DNA of 64,000 bases. Source: Janibacter sp. DB-40 (lineage in GTDB: Bacteria; Actinomycetota; Actinomycetes; Actinomycetales; Dermatophilaceae). This document shows positions 56,423 through 64,000 of this stretch, piece by piece. The stretch covers positions 2,294,001-2,358,000 of the forward strand of contig NZ_CP120360.1 of NCBI RefSeq assembly GCF_029510815.1, in the 5' to 3' direction. The translations under genes were made by a program, and so were the position numbers. Below the pieces are notes generated by a model, which was not told the DNA's origin, searched no databases, and worked only from the letters and a program-made list of their open reading frames with translations. Numbering within the stretch: position 1 is the stretch's first letter; each line of letters opens with the position of its first letter.

Positions 56423-57694
56423 TCAGAGGCGCCAGCAGCTGTTGGCCGTCTTCCAGCCGGCGAAGCGCTTCTCGAAGAAGTGCATCGACTTCTCGACGTG
56501 TGGGACCATCCCGCCCACGTGGGTCGGGGTCGCACCCGGGTTGAACGTCACCCGCGTGCCCCGGTCGCACCAGTCGCTGCCCAGCTGCTTGCCGACCTCG
56601 AAGGGGATGACCTCGTCACCCCACGCGTGGTTGATCACGACGGGAGCGTTCGGCTTCATCGTGCCGATCCGCTGCTCGGTGACCGCTGTAGCGAAGGTGT
56701 CGCCGGCCAGCAGGTCGGTCAGGTTCTCGCCACTCTCGGTGTACTGGCCGGTGTCCTTGAAGGCGTGCTCGAAGAGGTCGAAGACGCAGTCGCCCTCGAC
56801 GGCCGCGGCCACCTCCTCACCGGCCTCGTTGAGGTAGGGCGCAGGGTCGATGTGCTCGGCCTGGGCCACGCCGAGGAGGGCGAACAGCGCGAAGGCGTTG
56901 TACGCACCGGAGTCGATGTTGGCACCAACCGTGGCCAGGTCGGCCGGTGGGGCGCCGATGGCCGACCCCTTGATGGCCAGCTCCGGGGCGTACGACGAGG
57001 CCAGCTCGGCGGCCGCAGCCGCCGCGCCACCACCCTGCGAGTACCCCATGAGGCCGACGGGGTTGTCCGCGTCCACGTCGTCACCCTGCAGCGCCTGGGC
57101 GGCCCGGGCCATGTCGAGCGCGGCGTGGCCCTGGGCGGCACGCGCCATGTAGGTGTGCGTCCCCGGGGTCCCGAGGCCTTGGTAGTCGGTCATGGCCACG
57201 GCGTACCCGCGACCGACCGTGCGAGCGATACCGATCCCCTCGTACTCGACGAGCTCCTCCATCTGCCGGGAGGGGGCACAGCGGTCGGCGATGCCCTGCG
57301 TCCCCGGCGTGTAGGAGATCAGCGGTCGCTGCGAGGCGCCCACGTAGTCGTTCCTCGGGACGAAGACGGTGCCCGTCACGGCGATCGGAGCGCCGTCGGC
57401 GTCGGTCGAGGAGTACATCACGCGGGTCGCGGTGACCACGCTCGAGGACAGACCCAGGGGGTCGAGCAGGAAGGGCGCGGGCTCCGTGCGGATGACCGTG
57501 CCGGGTGTACTCGGGATCTGCGCCGGCGGCTCGTAGAAGTCGGGGCGCTCCGGCTCGGGCGTGTCTGTCAGGGTGGCTGCGCCGGCGGTACCGGGGATGT
57601 CTCCCGGACCGGCCTGGGCGGTACCGGCGAGCGGTACGGCGATGGCGATCGCGAGCGCGGCCGCTGCGGCGGAGCGCTTGGAGAAGGAACTCAT
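56423..57694 (-). CDS. Secreted lipase (LIP family alpha/beta hydrolase)
   Basis: A 423-residue secreted hydrolase. The signal peptide is AAAALAIAIAVPLAGTAQAG. The nucleophile Ser lies in GLMGYSQGGGAAAAAAELAS. Other family marks are RPLISYTPGTQGIADRCAPS, YAVAMTDYQGLGTPGTHTYM, the acid in INHAWGDEVIPFEVG, and the His near the end in THVGGMVPHVEKSMHFFEKRF. It resembles Candida lipase A-type secretory lipases common in actinobacteria. Start ATG 57694; GTG 57775 is too early. Confidence 0.9.
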   Translation of the reverse strand: MSSFSKRSAAAAALAIAIAVPLAGTAQAGPGDIPGTAGAATLTDTPEPERPDFYEPPAQIPSTPGTVIRTEPAPFLLDPLGLSSSVVTATRVMYSSTDADGAPIAVTGTVFVPRNDYVGASQRPLISYTPGTQGIADRCAPSRQMEELVEYEGIGIARTVGRGYAVAMTDYQGLGTPGTHTYMARAAQGHAALDMARAAQALQGDDVDADNPVGLMGYSQGGGAAAAAAELASSYAPELAIKGSAIGAPPADLATVGANIDSGAYNAFALFALLGVAQAEHIDPAPYLNEAGEEVAAAVEGDCVFDLFEHAFKDTGQYTESGENLTDLLAGDTFATAVTEQRIGTMKPNAPVVINHAWGDEVIPFEVGKQLGSDWCDRGTRVTFNPGATPTHVGGMVPHVEKSMHFFEKRFAGWKTANSCWRL

Positions 57695-57834
57695 GTGGGT
57701 CCTGTCTGTGTGGCGGGAACGAGATCCCCCGACCGGGCAGGGATTGTCCCCGGACACAGGCGACCTCTTCATCACTGTGTGAGCACAAGTTACCGGTGGG
57801 TCATCACCGCGGCAACAGATAGCAGACTGTGCCC

Positions 57835-58455
57835 ATGACCTCGCTCGTCCTCGCGTCCGCCTCCCCCGCCCGCCTCGGTCTGCTGCGCGCCAGTGGCATC
57901 GAGCCCGAGGTCGTCGTCAGCGACGTCGACGAGGACGCCGTCGAGGCCGAGGCCCGGCGACTGGATCCCGACCTCTCCCCCGCTGCGCTCGCCCAGGTCC
58001 TTGCGGAGGCGAAGGGGACGGCTGTCCGGGACCACCTGGCCGACGACCGCCGGCTCGTCCTCGCCTGCGACTCGGTGCTCGAGATCGAGGGGGCCGTCCA
58101 CGGCAAGCCCGGCACGGTCGAGGTCGCCCGGCGTCGATGGCAGGACCTGCGCGGCCGGACCGGCGTCCTGCACACCGGGCACTGGCTCGTCGAGCCGGTC
58201 GTCGACCGGACCGCCGGTGGGACGGCGAGCGCGACGGTCCACTTCGCCGACGTCACCGACGAGGAGCTCGAGGGGTACCTCGCCACCGGCGAGCCGCTCC
58301 ACGTCGCCGGCGGCTTCACGCTCGACGGGCTCGGGGCCCCCTTCGTCGAGTCGATCGAGGGGCACCCGAGCACCGTTGTCGGGCTGTGCCTGCCGCTGCT
58401 GCGGCAGCTGCTGGGCGACCTCGAGGTGCCGTGGTGGGACGTCGCCTCCGCCTGA
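57835..58455 (+). CDS. Maf-family nucleoside triphosphate pyrophosphatase
   Basis: A 206-residue Maf protein that hydrolyses non-canonical nucleoside triphosphates such as dTTP/UTP analogues. It has VLASASPARLGLLRASGIEPEVVVSDVDED, LACDSVLEIEGAVHGKPG with the catalytic Asp, and GEPLHVAGGFTLDGLGAPFV. It follows the carboxylase region at a distance, as often in actinobacteria. Start ATG 57835 rather than GTG 57829. Confidence 0.93.
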   Translation: MTSLVLASASPARLGLLRASGIEPEVVVSDVDEDAVEAEARRLDPDLSPAALAQVLAEAKGTAVRDHLADDRRLVLACDSVLEIEGAVHGKPGTVEVARRRWQDLRGRTGVLHTGHWLVEPVVDRTAGGTASATVHFADVTDEELEGYLATGEPLHVAGGFTLDGLGAPFVESIEGHPSTVVGLCLPLLRQLLGDLEVPWWDVASA

Positions 58456-58461
58456 CACGGA

Positions 58462-58502
58462 CGAAGGGTGGTGGTGACCGCTGCGGCCACCACCACCCTT
58501 CG
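58462..58502. terminator. Bidirectional hairpin terminator
   Basis: CGAAGGGTGGTGGT (58462-58475) pairs exactly with ACCACCACCCTTCG (58489-58502) around a 13-base loop, between maf and the subtilisin gene. Confidence 0.8.
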
Positions 58503-58516
58503 GGGTCGGCGGAGGA

Positions 58517-59599
58517 TCAGGACACGGGAGTCGCCGTCGCGGCCTGCGCGTCGACGATGCCCTTGCCGTACATGAGGCTGAACCCACCGCGGGTCCCGAG
58601 CAGGGGGTGGCGCGCGGTGGTGAGGATGGCGTCCTCGACACCGGCCATGGACCGGCCCTGGCCGTAGAGCAGGGCCGCGACACCGGCGACGTGCGGAGTC
58701 GCCATCGAGGTACCCGCGTAGGCGTCGTAGTCCGCGCCGCCGCACTCCGCGGTCCCGGTGCCACGCGGGACGGTGGAGATGATGTCGTCCTCGCAGGGGC
58801 CACCGAGGGGGCTGCCGGCGCCGCCCGGCGCGGCCACGGCCTTCCCGCTCAGCTTGATCGGCAGCTCGGAGAAGTAGGACTTCAGCTCATTGCGATCGGT
58901 TGCGCCGACGCAGATCGAGTCGCTGTTGAAGGCCGGGTCGTTGCACAGCAGGGTCGAGGAGTTGCCGGCCGCCGCGACCGTCAGCGCCCCCTGACCGCGG
59001 GCGTACTCGATGGCGCCGATGGTCGTCGTGTCCAGGCCCAGCGCGCCGATCAGCTGCAGGCCGGGCAGGCTGCCGAGGCTGAGGTTGATGACGTCCGCAC
59101 CGTTGTCGGCCGCCCAGCGGATGCCCTCGGCGATGTCGGCATTCGTGCCCGCGCCGTCCTCTAGCACCTTGATCGGCATGATCTTCGCGTCCGGGGCGAC
59201 GCCCGCGACGCCGATCCCGTTGTCGGCGACGCCCGCGACCGTGCCGGCGACGTGGGTGCCGTGGGAGTCCGTCTCCTGGCCGACCCCGTCGACGCCCTTC
59301 CACCCGCCGTCCCCGCAGGAGCCCTCGTGGCCCTCCTCGCAGACGAAGGTCGCGCCCGCCACGAGCTGGCCGGCCAGGTCCGGGTGACCGAGGTCGACGC
59401 CGGTGTCGACGACCGCGACGGTCGCACCGTCACCGGTCGTCTCGGCCCACGACTCCTCGGCGTTGATCTGGTCCAGACCCCACAGGTCTGGACGAAGGGG
59501 GTCGCTGGTCGCCGCTCCGGCGCCACCGGCGGTGGCCACGAGACCGACCGCACAAGCGGCTGCCGCCAGGGGGGCAGTCCATCGAATGCTGCGCTGCAT
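58517..59599 (-). CDS. Secreted subtilisin-like serine protease (S8)
   Basis: A 360-residue exported protease. Signal peptide RSIRWTAPLAAAACAVGLVATAGGAGAA. Catalytic triad: Asp65 (VAVVDTGVDLGHPD), His113 (DSHGTHVAGTVAG) and Ser about 303 (GTSMATPHVAGVAALL); the oxyanion Asn lies in VAAAGNSS. The prodomain is very short (residues 31-55), and a Cys-rich insertion CEEGHEGSCGDGG precedes the His. It is probably a nutritional or processing protease. Confidence 0.94.
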   Translation of the reverse strand: MQRSIRWTAPLAAAACAVGLVATAGGAGAATSDPLRPDLWGLDQINAEESWAETTGDGATVAVVDTGVDLGHPDLAGQLVAGATFVCEEGHEGSCGDGGWKGVDGVGQETDSHGTHVAGTVAGVADNGIGVAGVAPDAKIMPIKVLEDGAGTNADIAEGIRWAADNGADVINLSLGSLPGLQLIGALGLDTTTIGAIEYARGQGALTVAAAGNSSTLLCNDPAFNSDSICVGATDRNELKSYFSELPIKLSGKAVAAPGGAGSPLGGPCEDDIISTVPRGTGTAECGGADYDAYAGTSMATPHVAGVAALLYGQGRSMAGVEDAILTTARHPLLGTRGGFSLMYGKGIVDAQAATATPVS

Positions 59600-59705
59600 G
59601 GTGGAAATCCTCCGTCAGGGAACCCGGCGGAGAGGACCTCCGCCGATGACTACCAGAAGGTAACAACGCGGCGGGGATCGTGCAGCGCGAGGAGCGCGAG
59701 GCTCG

Positions 59706-61271
59706 TCACACCGGCGGGATGTCCCGCCGACGGGTGGAGAAGGTCCGCTCGCGACCGCGCGCGTGGCGCAGGCGGGTGAGCAGCTCGTTACGCAGCCCCT
59801 CCGGCTCAATCACCTGGTCGAGCACGAGGTCGGCCGCAAGGCGCTCGAGGTCGACGTCCTCCTCGTACTCGGCGCGGGCCTTCGCGATGAACTCGTCGCG
59901 GGCGGCCGCGCCGTGCTCGGCCTCGACCTGGGCGATCTTGTTGGCGTAGACGGCGTTGACCGCAGCCTCGGGGCCCATGACCGCGATGCGGGCGGTCGGT
60001 AGGGCGATCGTCGCGTCGGGCGCGAAGCCGGGCCCGCCCATGGCGTAGAGACCGGCGCCGTAGGCCTTGCGGATGACGACGCAGAACTGCGGCACGGTCG
60101 CCGAGGAGACGGCCGAGACCATCTTCGCGCCGTGGCGGATGATGCCGCCGCGCTCGACCTCGGAGCCGATCATGAAGCCGGGGACGTCGGCCAGGTAGAT
60201 CAGCGGGATCGAGTAGGCGTCGCACAGCCAGATGAAGCGTGAGGCCTTGTCGGCGCTGTCGGTGAAGAGCACGCCGCCCTTGGCCATCGAGTTGTTGGCG
60301 ACGATGCCGACGGTCTCCCCCGCCATGCGGCCCAGGCCGACGACGAGCTCGGGGGCGAAGAGGGACTTGACCTCGAAGAAGGAGTCGTCGTCGACGAGGC
60401 CGTCGATGACGTCGTGGACGTCGAAGGGCTGCGACTCGCGCTCGGGGATGGTCTCGTGCGTCAGCTGTGCCGCCGGTGGCTCCGGCGCGTACGACGGGAG
60501 CTCGCTGTGCCAGTTGAGCGGCAGGTAGCTCAGCCAGATCCGGGCCGTCTCGATGGCCTCGGCGTCGTCGGCGACGAGGACGTCACCGACGCCGCTGACG
60601 GTGCAATGCATCCGGGCGCCGCCCATGTCCTCCAGCGAGACCTTTTCCCCCACGACCATCTCGGCCATGCGGGGGCTGCCGAGGTACATCGACGCATTGC
60701 CCTCGACCATGATCACCAGGTCGGTGAAGGAGGGGATGTACGCGCCGCCGGCCGCGCTGGGGCCGAAGAGGCAGCAGACCTGCGGCACCTTGCCGGAGAG
60801 TGCCACCTGGTTGTGGAAGATGTGCCCGGCGCCGCGGCGCCCGGGGAACATCTCGACCTGGTCGGTGATGCGGGCACCGGCCGAGTCGACGAGCCAGAAG
60901 ACGGGCAGCTCCTCGCGCAGCGCCATCTCGGTGGCGCGCACGATCTTCTCGACCGTACGGGCGCCCCACGAGCCGGCCTTGACGGTCGGGTCGTTCGCGA
61001 TGACGATCACCGGCCGCTCGTCGACGAGACCGCGTCCGGTGACGACGCCGTCGGCGGGCAGGCCCTGGGCGAGGGCGTTCGCGTAGCGGCCGTCCTCGAC
61101 GAAGGACCCCTCGTCGACGAGCAGCGCGATGCGGTCGCGGACGTAGAGCTTGTTCTGCGACTCGAGCTTGGCTGCGGCCTTCTCAGAGGGACGCTCCGAG
61201 GCCTCGTGGGCCTCGGCGATGCGGCGGCGGACGTCCTCGACCTTGGGGTCGAGCGGGTACGGGGTGGACAT
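59706..61271 (-). CDS. Acyl-CoA carboxyltransferase beta subunit (AccD1/methylcrotonyl-CoA carboxylase-like)
   Basis: A 521-residue carboxyltransferase. It has FWLVDSAGARITDQVEMFPGRRGAG, FGPSAAGGAYIPSFTDLVIMV, YLADVPGFMIGSEVERGGIIRHGAK and RKAYGAGLYAMGGPGFAPD. The KAGSWGARTVEKIVRA block is typical of the AccD1/MCC-beta branch, which acts on 3-methylcrotonyl-CoA in leucine breakdown. No biotin-carrying alpha subunit follows in this window. It lies 14 bases after the acyl-CoA dehydrogenase gene and is likely in its operon. Confidence 0.9.
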   Translation of the reverse strand: MSTPYPLDPKVEDVRRRIAEAHEASERPSEKAAAKLESQNKLYVRDRIALLVDEGSFVEDGRYANALAQGLPADGVVTGRGLVDERPVIVIANDPTVKAGSWGARTVEKIVRATEMALREELPVFWLVDSAGARITDQVEMFPGRRGAGHIFHNQVALSGKVPQVCCLFGPSAAGGAYIPSFTDLVIMVEGNASMYLGSPRMAEMVVGEKVSLEDMGGARMHCTVSGVGDVLVADDAEAIETARIWLSYLPLNWHSELPSYAPEPPAAQLTHETIPERESQPFDVHDVIDGLVDDDSFFEVKSLFAPELVVGLGRMAGETVGIVANNSMAKGGVLFTDSADKASRFIWLCDAYSIPLIYLADVPGFMIGSEVERGGIIRHGAKMVSAVSSATVPQFCVVIRKAYGAGLYAMGGPGFAPDATIALPTARIAVMGPEAAVNAVYANKIAQVEAEHGAAARDEFIAKARAEYEEDVDLERLAADLVLDQVIEPEGLRNELLTRLRHARGRERTFSTRRRDIPPV

Positions 61272-61285
61272 GTCGCTCCCTTCGC

Positions 61286-62482
61286 TCAGGCCGGGAGGCC
61301 GAGGTGGCGGGCGATGACCATGCGCTGGACCTCGGAGGTGCCCTCGCCGATCTCCAGGATCTTGGCGTCGCGGTAGAACCGCGCCACGGGGTACTCCTCC
61401 ATGAAGCCGTTGCCGCCGAAGATCTGGGTGGCGATGCGGGTGGCGCTCACCGCGGCCTCGGAGGTGTAGAGCTTCGCGATGGAGGCGGCCTTCGCGACCT
61501 CCTTGGTCGAGCGCAGGCCGCGGTCGGCCCGGTCCTTCAGCCACGCGGCCTTGTAGGTGAGCACGCGGGAGGTCTCGGCCATGACGGCCAGGTCGGACAC
61601 CTGGAAGGAGACGCCTTGGTTGGCTCCGATCGGGCGGCCGAAGGAGGTGCGGGTGCCCGCGTACTCCGTGGACAGCTCGAGCATCCGCTGGGTCAGGCCC
61701 GTCGCGAGGGCGGAGATGGCGATCCGGCCGTCGTCGAGGGTCTTGAGGAACTGGCGGAAGCCCTTGCCCTCCTCGCCGACGAGGTTGCCGACGGGTACGC
61801 GGCAATCGGAGAAGCTCAGGCCGTGCGTGTCGGAGATGTGCCAGCCGAGCTTGTCGTAGGGCTCCTCGACGGTGAAGCCGGGGGTGCCGCTCGGGACGAT
61901 GATCGCCGAGATCTGCGCGCGGCCGTCCTCGCTCGTCCCGGTCCGGGCGGTCACGGTGACGAGGGAGGTGATGTCGGTGCCGGAGTTGGTGATGAAGGAC
62001 TTGGCGCCGTTGATGACCCACTCGTCACCGTCGCGCTTGGCGGTCGTCCGGGTGCCACCCGCGTCGGAGCCGGCGTCGGGCTCGGTCAGGCCGAAGCCGG
62101 CGAGCGTGCGACCGGCGACGAGGTCCGGCACCCACTCGTCCCGCTGGTCGTCGTTGCCGAAGGACAGGATCGGGTTGATCCCCAGGCCCACCCCAGCGGA
62201 GAGGGTGATGCCGATGGACTGGTCGACGCGGCCCAGCTCCTCGATCGCCACGCACAGGGCCGTGAAGTCGGACTGGACGACGCCGTCGACCGTCTCCGCG
62301 GAGCCGCCCCAGCGCTCGGGGACGACGAGGCCGAAGAAGCCCATCTCGCCCATCTTCCGCACGACCTCCAGCGGGAGGTGGTGGTCCTTGTCCCACTGCG
62401 CGACGTGCGGCTCGACCTCGCCCTCGGCGAAGTCGCGCACTGCGGCGCGGAAGTCCTCGTGGTCCTGCGAGAGCTCGAACAT
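61286..62482 (-). CDS. FadE19-like acyl-CoA dehydrogenase
   Basis: A 398-residue flavoprotein likely acting on isovaleryl-CoA or a related branched acyl-CoA. It has GFGLTEPDAGSDAGGTRTTA, WVINGAKSFITNSGTDI, RTSFGRPIGANQGVSFQVSDLAVM and EIGEGTSEVQRMVIARHLG. The Glu in GEGTSE sits at the usual catalytic position; the human isovaleryl enzyme has Ala there, so substrate is uncertain. ATG 62482 follows GGAAAGG. Its promoter overlaps the MerR operator. Confidence 0.92.
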   Translation of the reverse strand: MFELSQDHEDFRAAVRDFAEGEVEPHVAQWDKDHHLPLEVVRKMGEMGFFGLVVPERWGGSAETVDGVVQSDFTALCVAIEELGRVDQSIGITLSAGVGLGINPILSFGNDDQRDEWVPDLVAGRTLAGFGLTEPDAGSDAGGTRTTAKRDGDEWVINGAKSFITNSGTDITSLVTVTARTGTSEDGRAQISAIIVPSGTPGFTVEEPYDKLGWHISDTHGLSFSDCRVPVGNLVGEEGKGFRQFLKTLDDGRIAISALATGLTQRMLELSTEYAGTRTSFGRPIGANQGVSFQVSDLAVMAETSRVLTYKAAWLKDRADRGLRSTKEVAKAASIAKLYTSEAAVSATRIATQIFGGNGFMEEYPVARFYRDAKILEIGEGTSEVQRMVIARHLGLPA

Positions 62483-62533
62483 GCCCGACCTTTCCCGGCG
62501 CCCCGACATCCTCGCCGGCGTCGCCACTGCTTG

Positions 62534-62549
62534 ACGTTGACGTCAACGT
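62534..62549. promoter_or_regulatory. Perfect 16-bp palindrome, LiuR-type operator
   Basis: ACGTTGACGTCAACGT is self-complementary and is flanked by TTG and AAA to extend the symmetry. It sits between the divergent acyl-CoA dehydrogenase and MerR genes. It resembles sites I recall for LiuR, the MerR-family regulator of leucine catabolism in proteobacteria. Confidence 0.75.
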
Positions 62550-62566
62550 AAAGCATGCTACGGCTC

Positions 62567-63016
62567 ATGACAAGTCCGACGAAGGGGGCAGGGCGTCGGG
62601 GGACGAGCGGGTCCCCCGACGGGAGCGACGCCGTCGACCCTGCGGACCGGACGTGGACCATCCGGGAGATCGCCGATGAGTTCGGCATCACCACCCGCAC
62701 GGTGCGCCACTACGAGGACATCGGCCTGCTCTCCCCCGAGCGCGTTGGCACGACGCGCATCTTCCACCGCCGTGAGCGCACCCGGCTGTCGCTGATCATG
62801 CGCGGGCGGCGACTCGGCTTCCCGCTCGACGAGATCGCCACCATCGTCAACCTCTACGACGTCCCGCGCGGCAAGCGGAGCCAGCTGGAGTACGTCCTGG
62901 GGCAGATCGACGAGCGCCGGGAGGACCTCGAGCAGCGACGGCGTGACATCGAGTACGCGCTGACCGAGCTGGGCACCTTCGAGCAGCGCTGCCGCGACGA
63001 GCTCGACGCCCTCTGA
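62567..63016 (+). CDS. MerR-family regulator of branched-chain acyl-CoA catabolism (LiuR-like)
   Basis: A 149-residue MerR regulator. Winged HTH at about 30-75: WTIREIADEFGITTRTVRHYEDIGLLSPERVGTTRIFHRRERTRL. An effector-side coiled coil follows (YVLGQIDERREDLEQRRRDIEYALTEL). There is no metal-binding cysteine pair, so an acyl-CoA or other small ligand is likely. The first 25 residues are a low-complexity extension. It probably represses the divergent dehydrogenase/carboxylase genes from the palindrome at 62534-62549. Confidence 0.88.
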   Translation: MTSPTKGAGRRGTSGSPDGSDAVDPADRTWTIREIADEFGITTRTVRHYEDIGLLSPERVGTTRIFHRRERTRLSLIMRGRRLGFPLDEIATIVNLYDVPRGKRSQLEYVLGQIDERREDLEQRRRDIEYALTELGTFEQRCRDELDAL

Positions 63017-63047
63017 CGGAGGCGCACCGTGGTCACGCGCGGGTACG

Positions 63048-63881
63048 TCACCGGCGGGCGGCTTTCGCCTGCTTCTTGAGCATCTTTGTCTGCACCCGGC
63101 GCCCTTGGGCTGTCACCATCGGCACCACAGCCAGGCCGACCCGCGGGAAGACATCGCCGACGCGCGACACAACCCCACGCCAGCCCGGGATCGCGGTGAC
63201 CAGGCGCGGCCTGTCCAGGACATCGCCCACGACCTCGACGACCTCCTCGGGCCGGAGCAGCTTGCCGGAGAAGGACAGCGCCGACCCCGGGTCGTCGAGC
63301 TTGTCGTGCAGCATCGGGGTCCAGATGCCATCAGGACAGATGCAGCTGATGTCGATGTCCTCGACCCCGGCGGAGCGCAGGTCGGCGATCGTGCTCAGGC
63401 TGAAGCCCATGACCGCATGCTTGGACGCGGCATAGACCGTCTCCCCGGGCACCGCCGTGATGCCGGCGAGCGAGGCGATGTTGACGATGTGGCCACCACC
63501 GGCGCCCTTCATGGCGTGGATCGCGGCGACCGTACCGTTGATCGTCCCGAGCGCGTTGACCTCGAGCATCAGCCGACGGGTGGCGTCGTCCTGCTCCCAG
63601 GCCGGACCGGTGAGCAGGACACCGGCGTTGTTGACCCACACGTCCAGGCCAGCGGCGATCTCGACGATGCGGTCACGGGCCGCGACCACCTGCGTCTCGT
63701 CGCGCACGTCCACAGCCATGGCAGTGGCCGACTCCCCCAGGGCGGCGGCAGCCCCCTTCGCCGCCGTCTCGTCGACATCGGTGACGAGCACCCGGTACCC
63801 GCGCTCGACGAGCAGTCCGGCGATCTGGCGACCGAGACCGCGACCGGCGCCGGTGACGACCGCTCCCCCGCAAGGGCTCAT
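63048..63881 (-). CDS. Short-chain dehydrogenase/reductase
   Basis: A 277-residue SDR. It has the NAD(P) motif GAVVTGAGRGLGRQIAGLLVE, NNAG in DVWVNNAGVLLTG, catalytic Ser in IVNIASLAGIT, and YAASKHAVMGFSL (YxxxK). A basic tail follows residue 240 (VQTKMLKKQAKAARR). Substrate is unknown. Its start overlaps the upstream partial gene by three bases, so they form an operon. Confidence 0.92.
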   Translation of the reverse strand: MSPCGGAVVTGAGRGLGRQIAGLLVERGYRVLVTDVDETAAKGAAAALGESATAMAVDVRDETQVVAARDRIVEIAAGLDVWVNNAGVLLTGPAWEQDDATRRLMLEVNALGTINGTVAAIHAMKGAGGGHIVNIASLAGITAVPGETVYAASKHAVMGFSLSTIADLRSAGVEDIDISCICPDGIWTPMLHDKLDDPGSALSFSGKLLRPEEVVEVVGDVLDRPRLVTAIPGWRGVVSRVGDVFPRVGLAVVPMVTAQGRRVQTKMLKKQAKAARR

Positions 63882-64000
63882 CGCCGACCCGCAACGATCC
63901 GGCCGTAGTCGATCCCGCCGTGGTGGTAGGTCGGCACGATCGGCCAGAAGCGCTTCCACGGGGCCAGCTCGCTCGAGGGCAGGATCTGCAGCCAGCGCGG
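63878..64000 (-). CDS. C-terminal end of an unidentified protein (5'-truncated by the window)
   Basis: Forty codons and a TGA stop: the product ends RFWPIVPTYHHGGIDYGRIV then AGRR. It is translationally coupled to the SDR gene. I do not recognise the fragment; SDRs in this arrangement often partner flavin monooxygenases or hydrolases, but nothing visible decides it. Confidence 0.55.
   Translation of the reverse strand, partial: PRWLQILPSSELAPWKRFWPIVPTYHHGGIDYGRIVAGRR

Overview
The window is about 70% GC, densely coded, and typical of a mycothiol-using, F420-making actinomycete. Gene content (mtrAB-lpqB, WhiB, mycothione reductase, cofD, class III cyclase, LCP protein, acyl-CoA carboxylase epsilon subunit) and short leaderless promoters point to Micrococcales, perhaps an Intrasporangiaceae genus such as Janibacter. 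The family assignment is inference. No tRNA, rRNA, CRISPR array, IS element or prophage was seen.

Region 1 (1-28918) resembles the mycobacterial secA1-mtrA-manB-whiB2-fbiA neighbourhood. It holds a short MerR/BldC-like HTH protein, a LysM protein, an Rv3235-like gene, secA, a YcaQ-type DNA glycosylase, hpf, comF, lpqB-mtrB-mtrA, sahH, a DUF808 membrane protein, mycothione reductase, an SIS-domain protein, a Trm112-like protein, manB, a DUF3499 protein, a zincin-like protein, a DUF5719 protein, a large glycosyltransferase, whiB and cofD. Two riboswitch-controlled modules sit inside it. One is a guanidine-III riboswitch ahead of a paired SMR (Gdx-like) exporter, in the place where mycobacteria carry tmk. 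The other is a yybP-ykoY (manganese) riboswitch ahead of terC and a small winged-helix regulator.

Region 2 (28928-46882) is mixed metabolism and envelope: an AlkA-like glycosylase, a flippase-like membrane protein, a nine-repeat peptidoglycan-binding protein, a CoA-transferase pair, a GT2, an LCP ligase, 3-hydroxyacyl-CoA dehydrogenase, acyl-CoA dehydrogenase, UDP-glucose dehydrogenase, purE-purK and GtrA.

Region 3 (46889-64000) has a second two-component system, a class III nucleotidyl cyclase, birA divergent from the propionyl/acetyl-CoA carboxylase genes (beta and epsilon), MOSC, RNase HI, a DUF885 peptidase, a secreted lipase, Maf, a secreted subtilisin, and a FadE19/AccD1-like pair divergent from a MerR regulator over a 16-bp palindrome. 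An SDR and a 5'-truncated gene close the window.

The most unusual signals are a 10-bp-phased AT-rich array at 901-950 near a BldC-like gene, the two riboswitch modules, a roughly tenfold excess of CGAAGGGGG, a two-member family of intergenic palindromes at gene ends, and three conserved genes each broken by one base in a G/C run. No intergenic gap exceeds about 275 bases.
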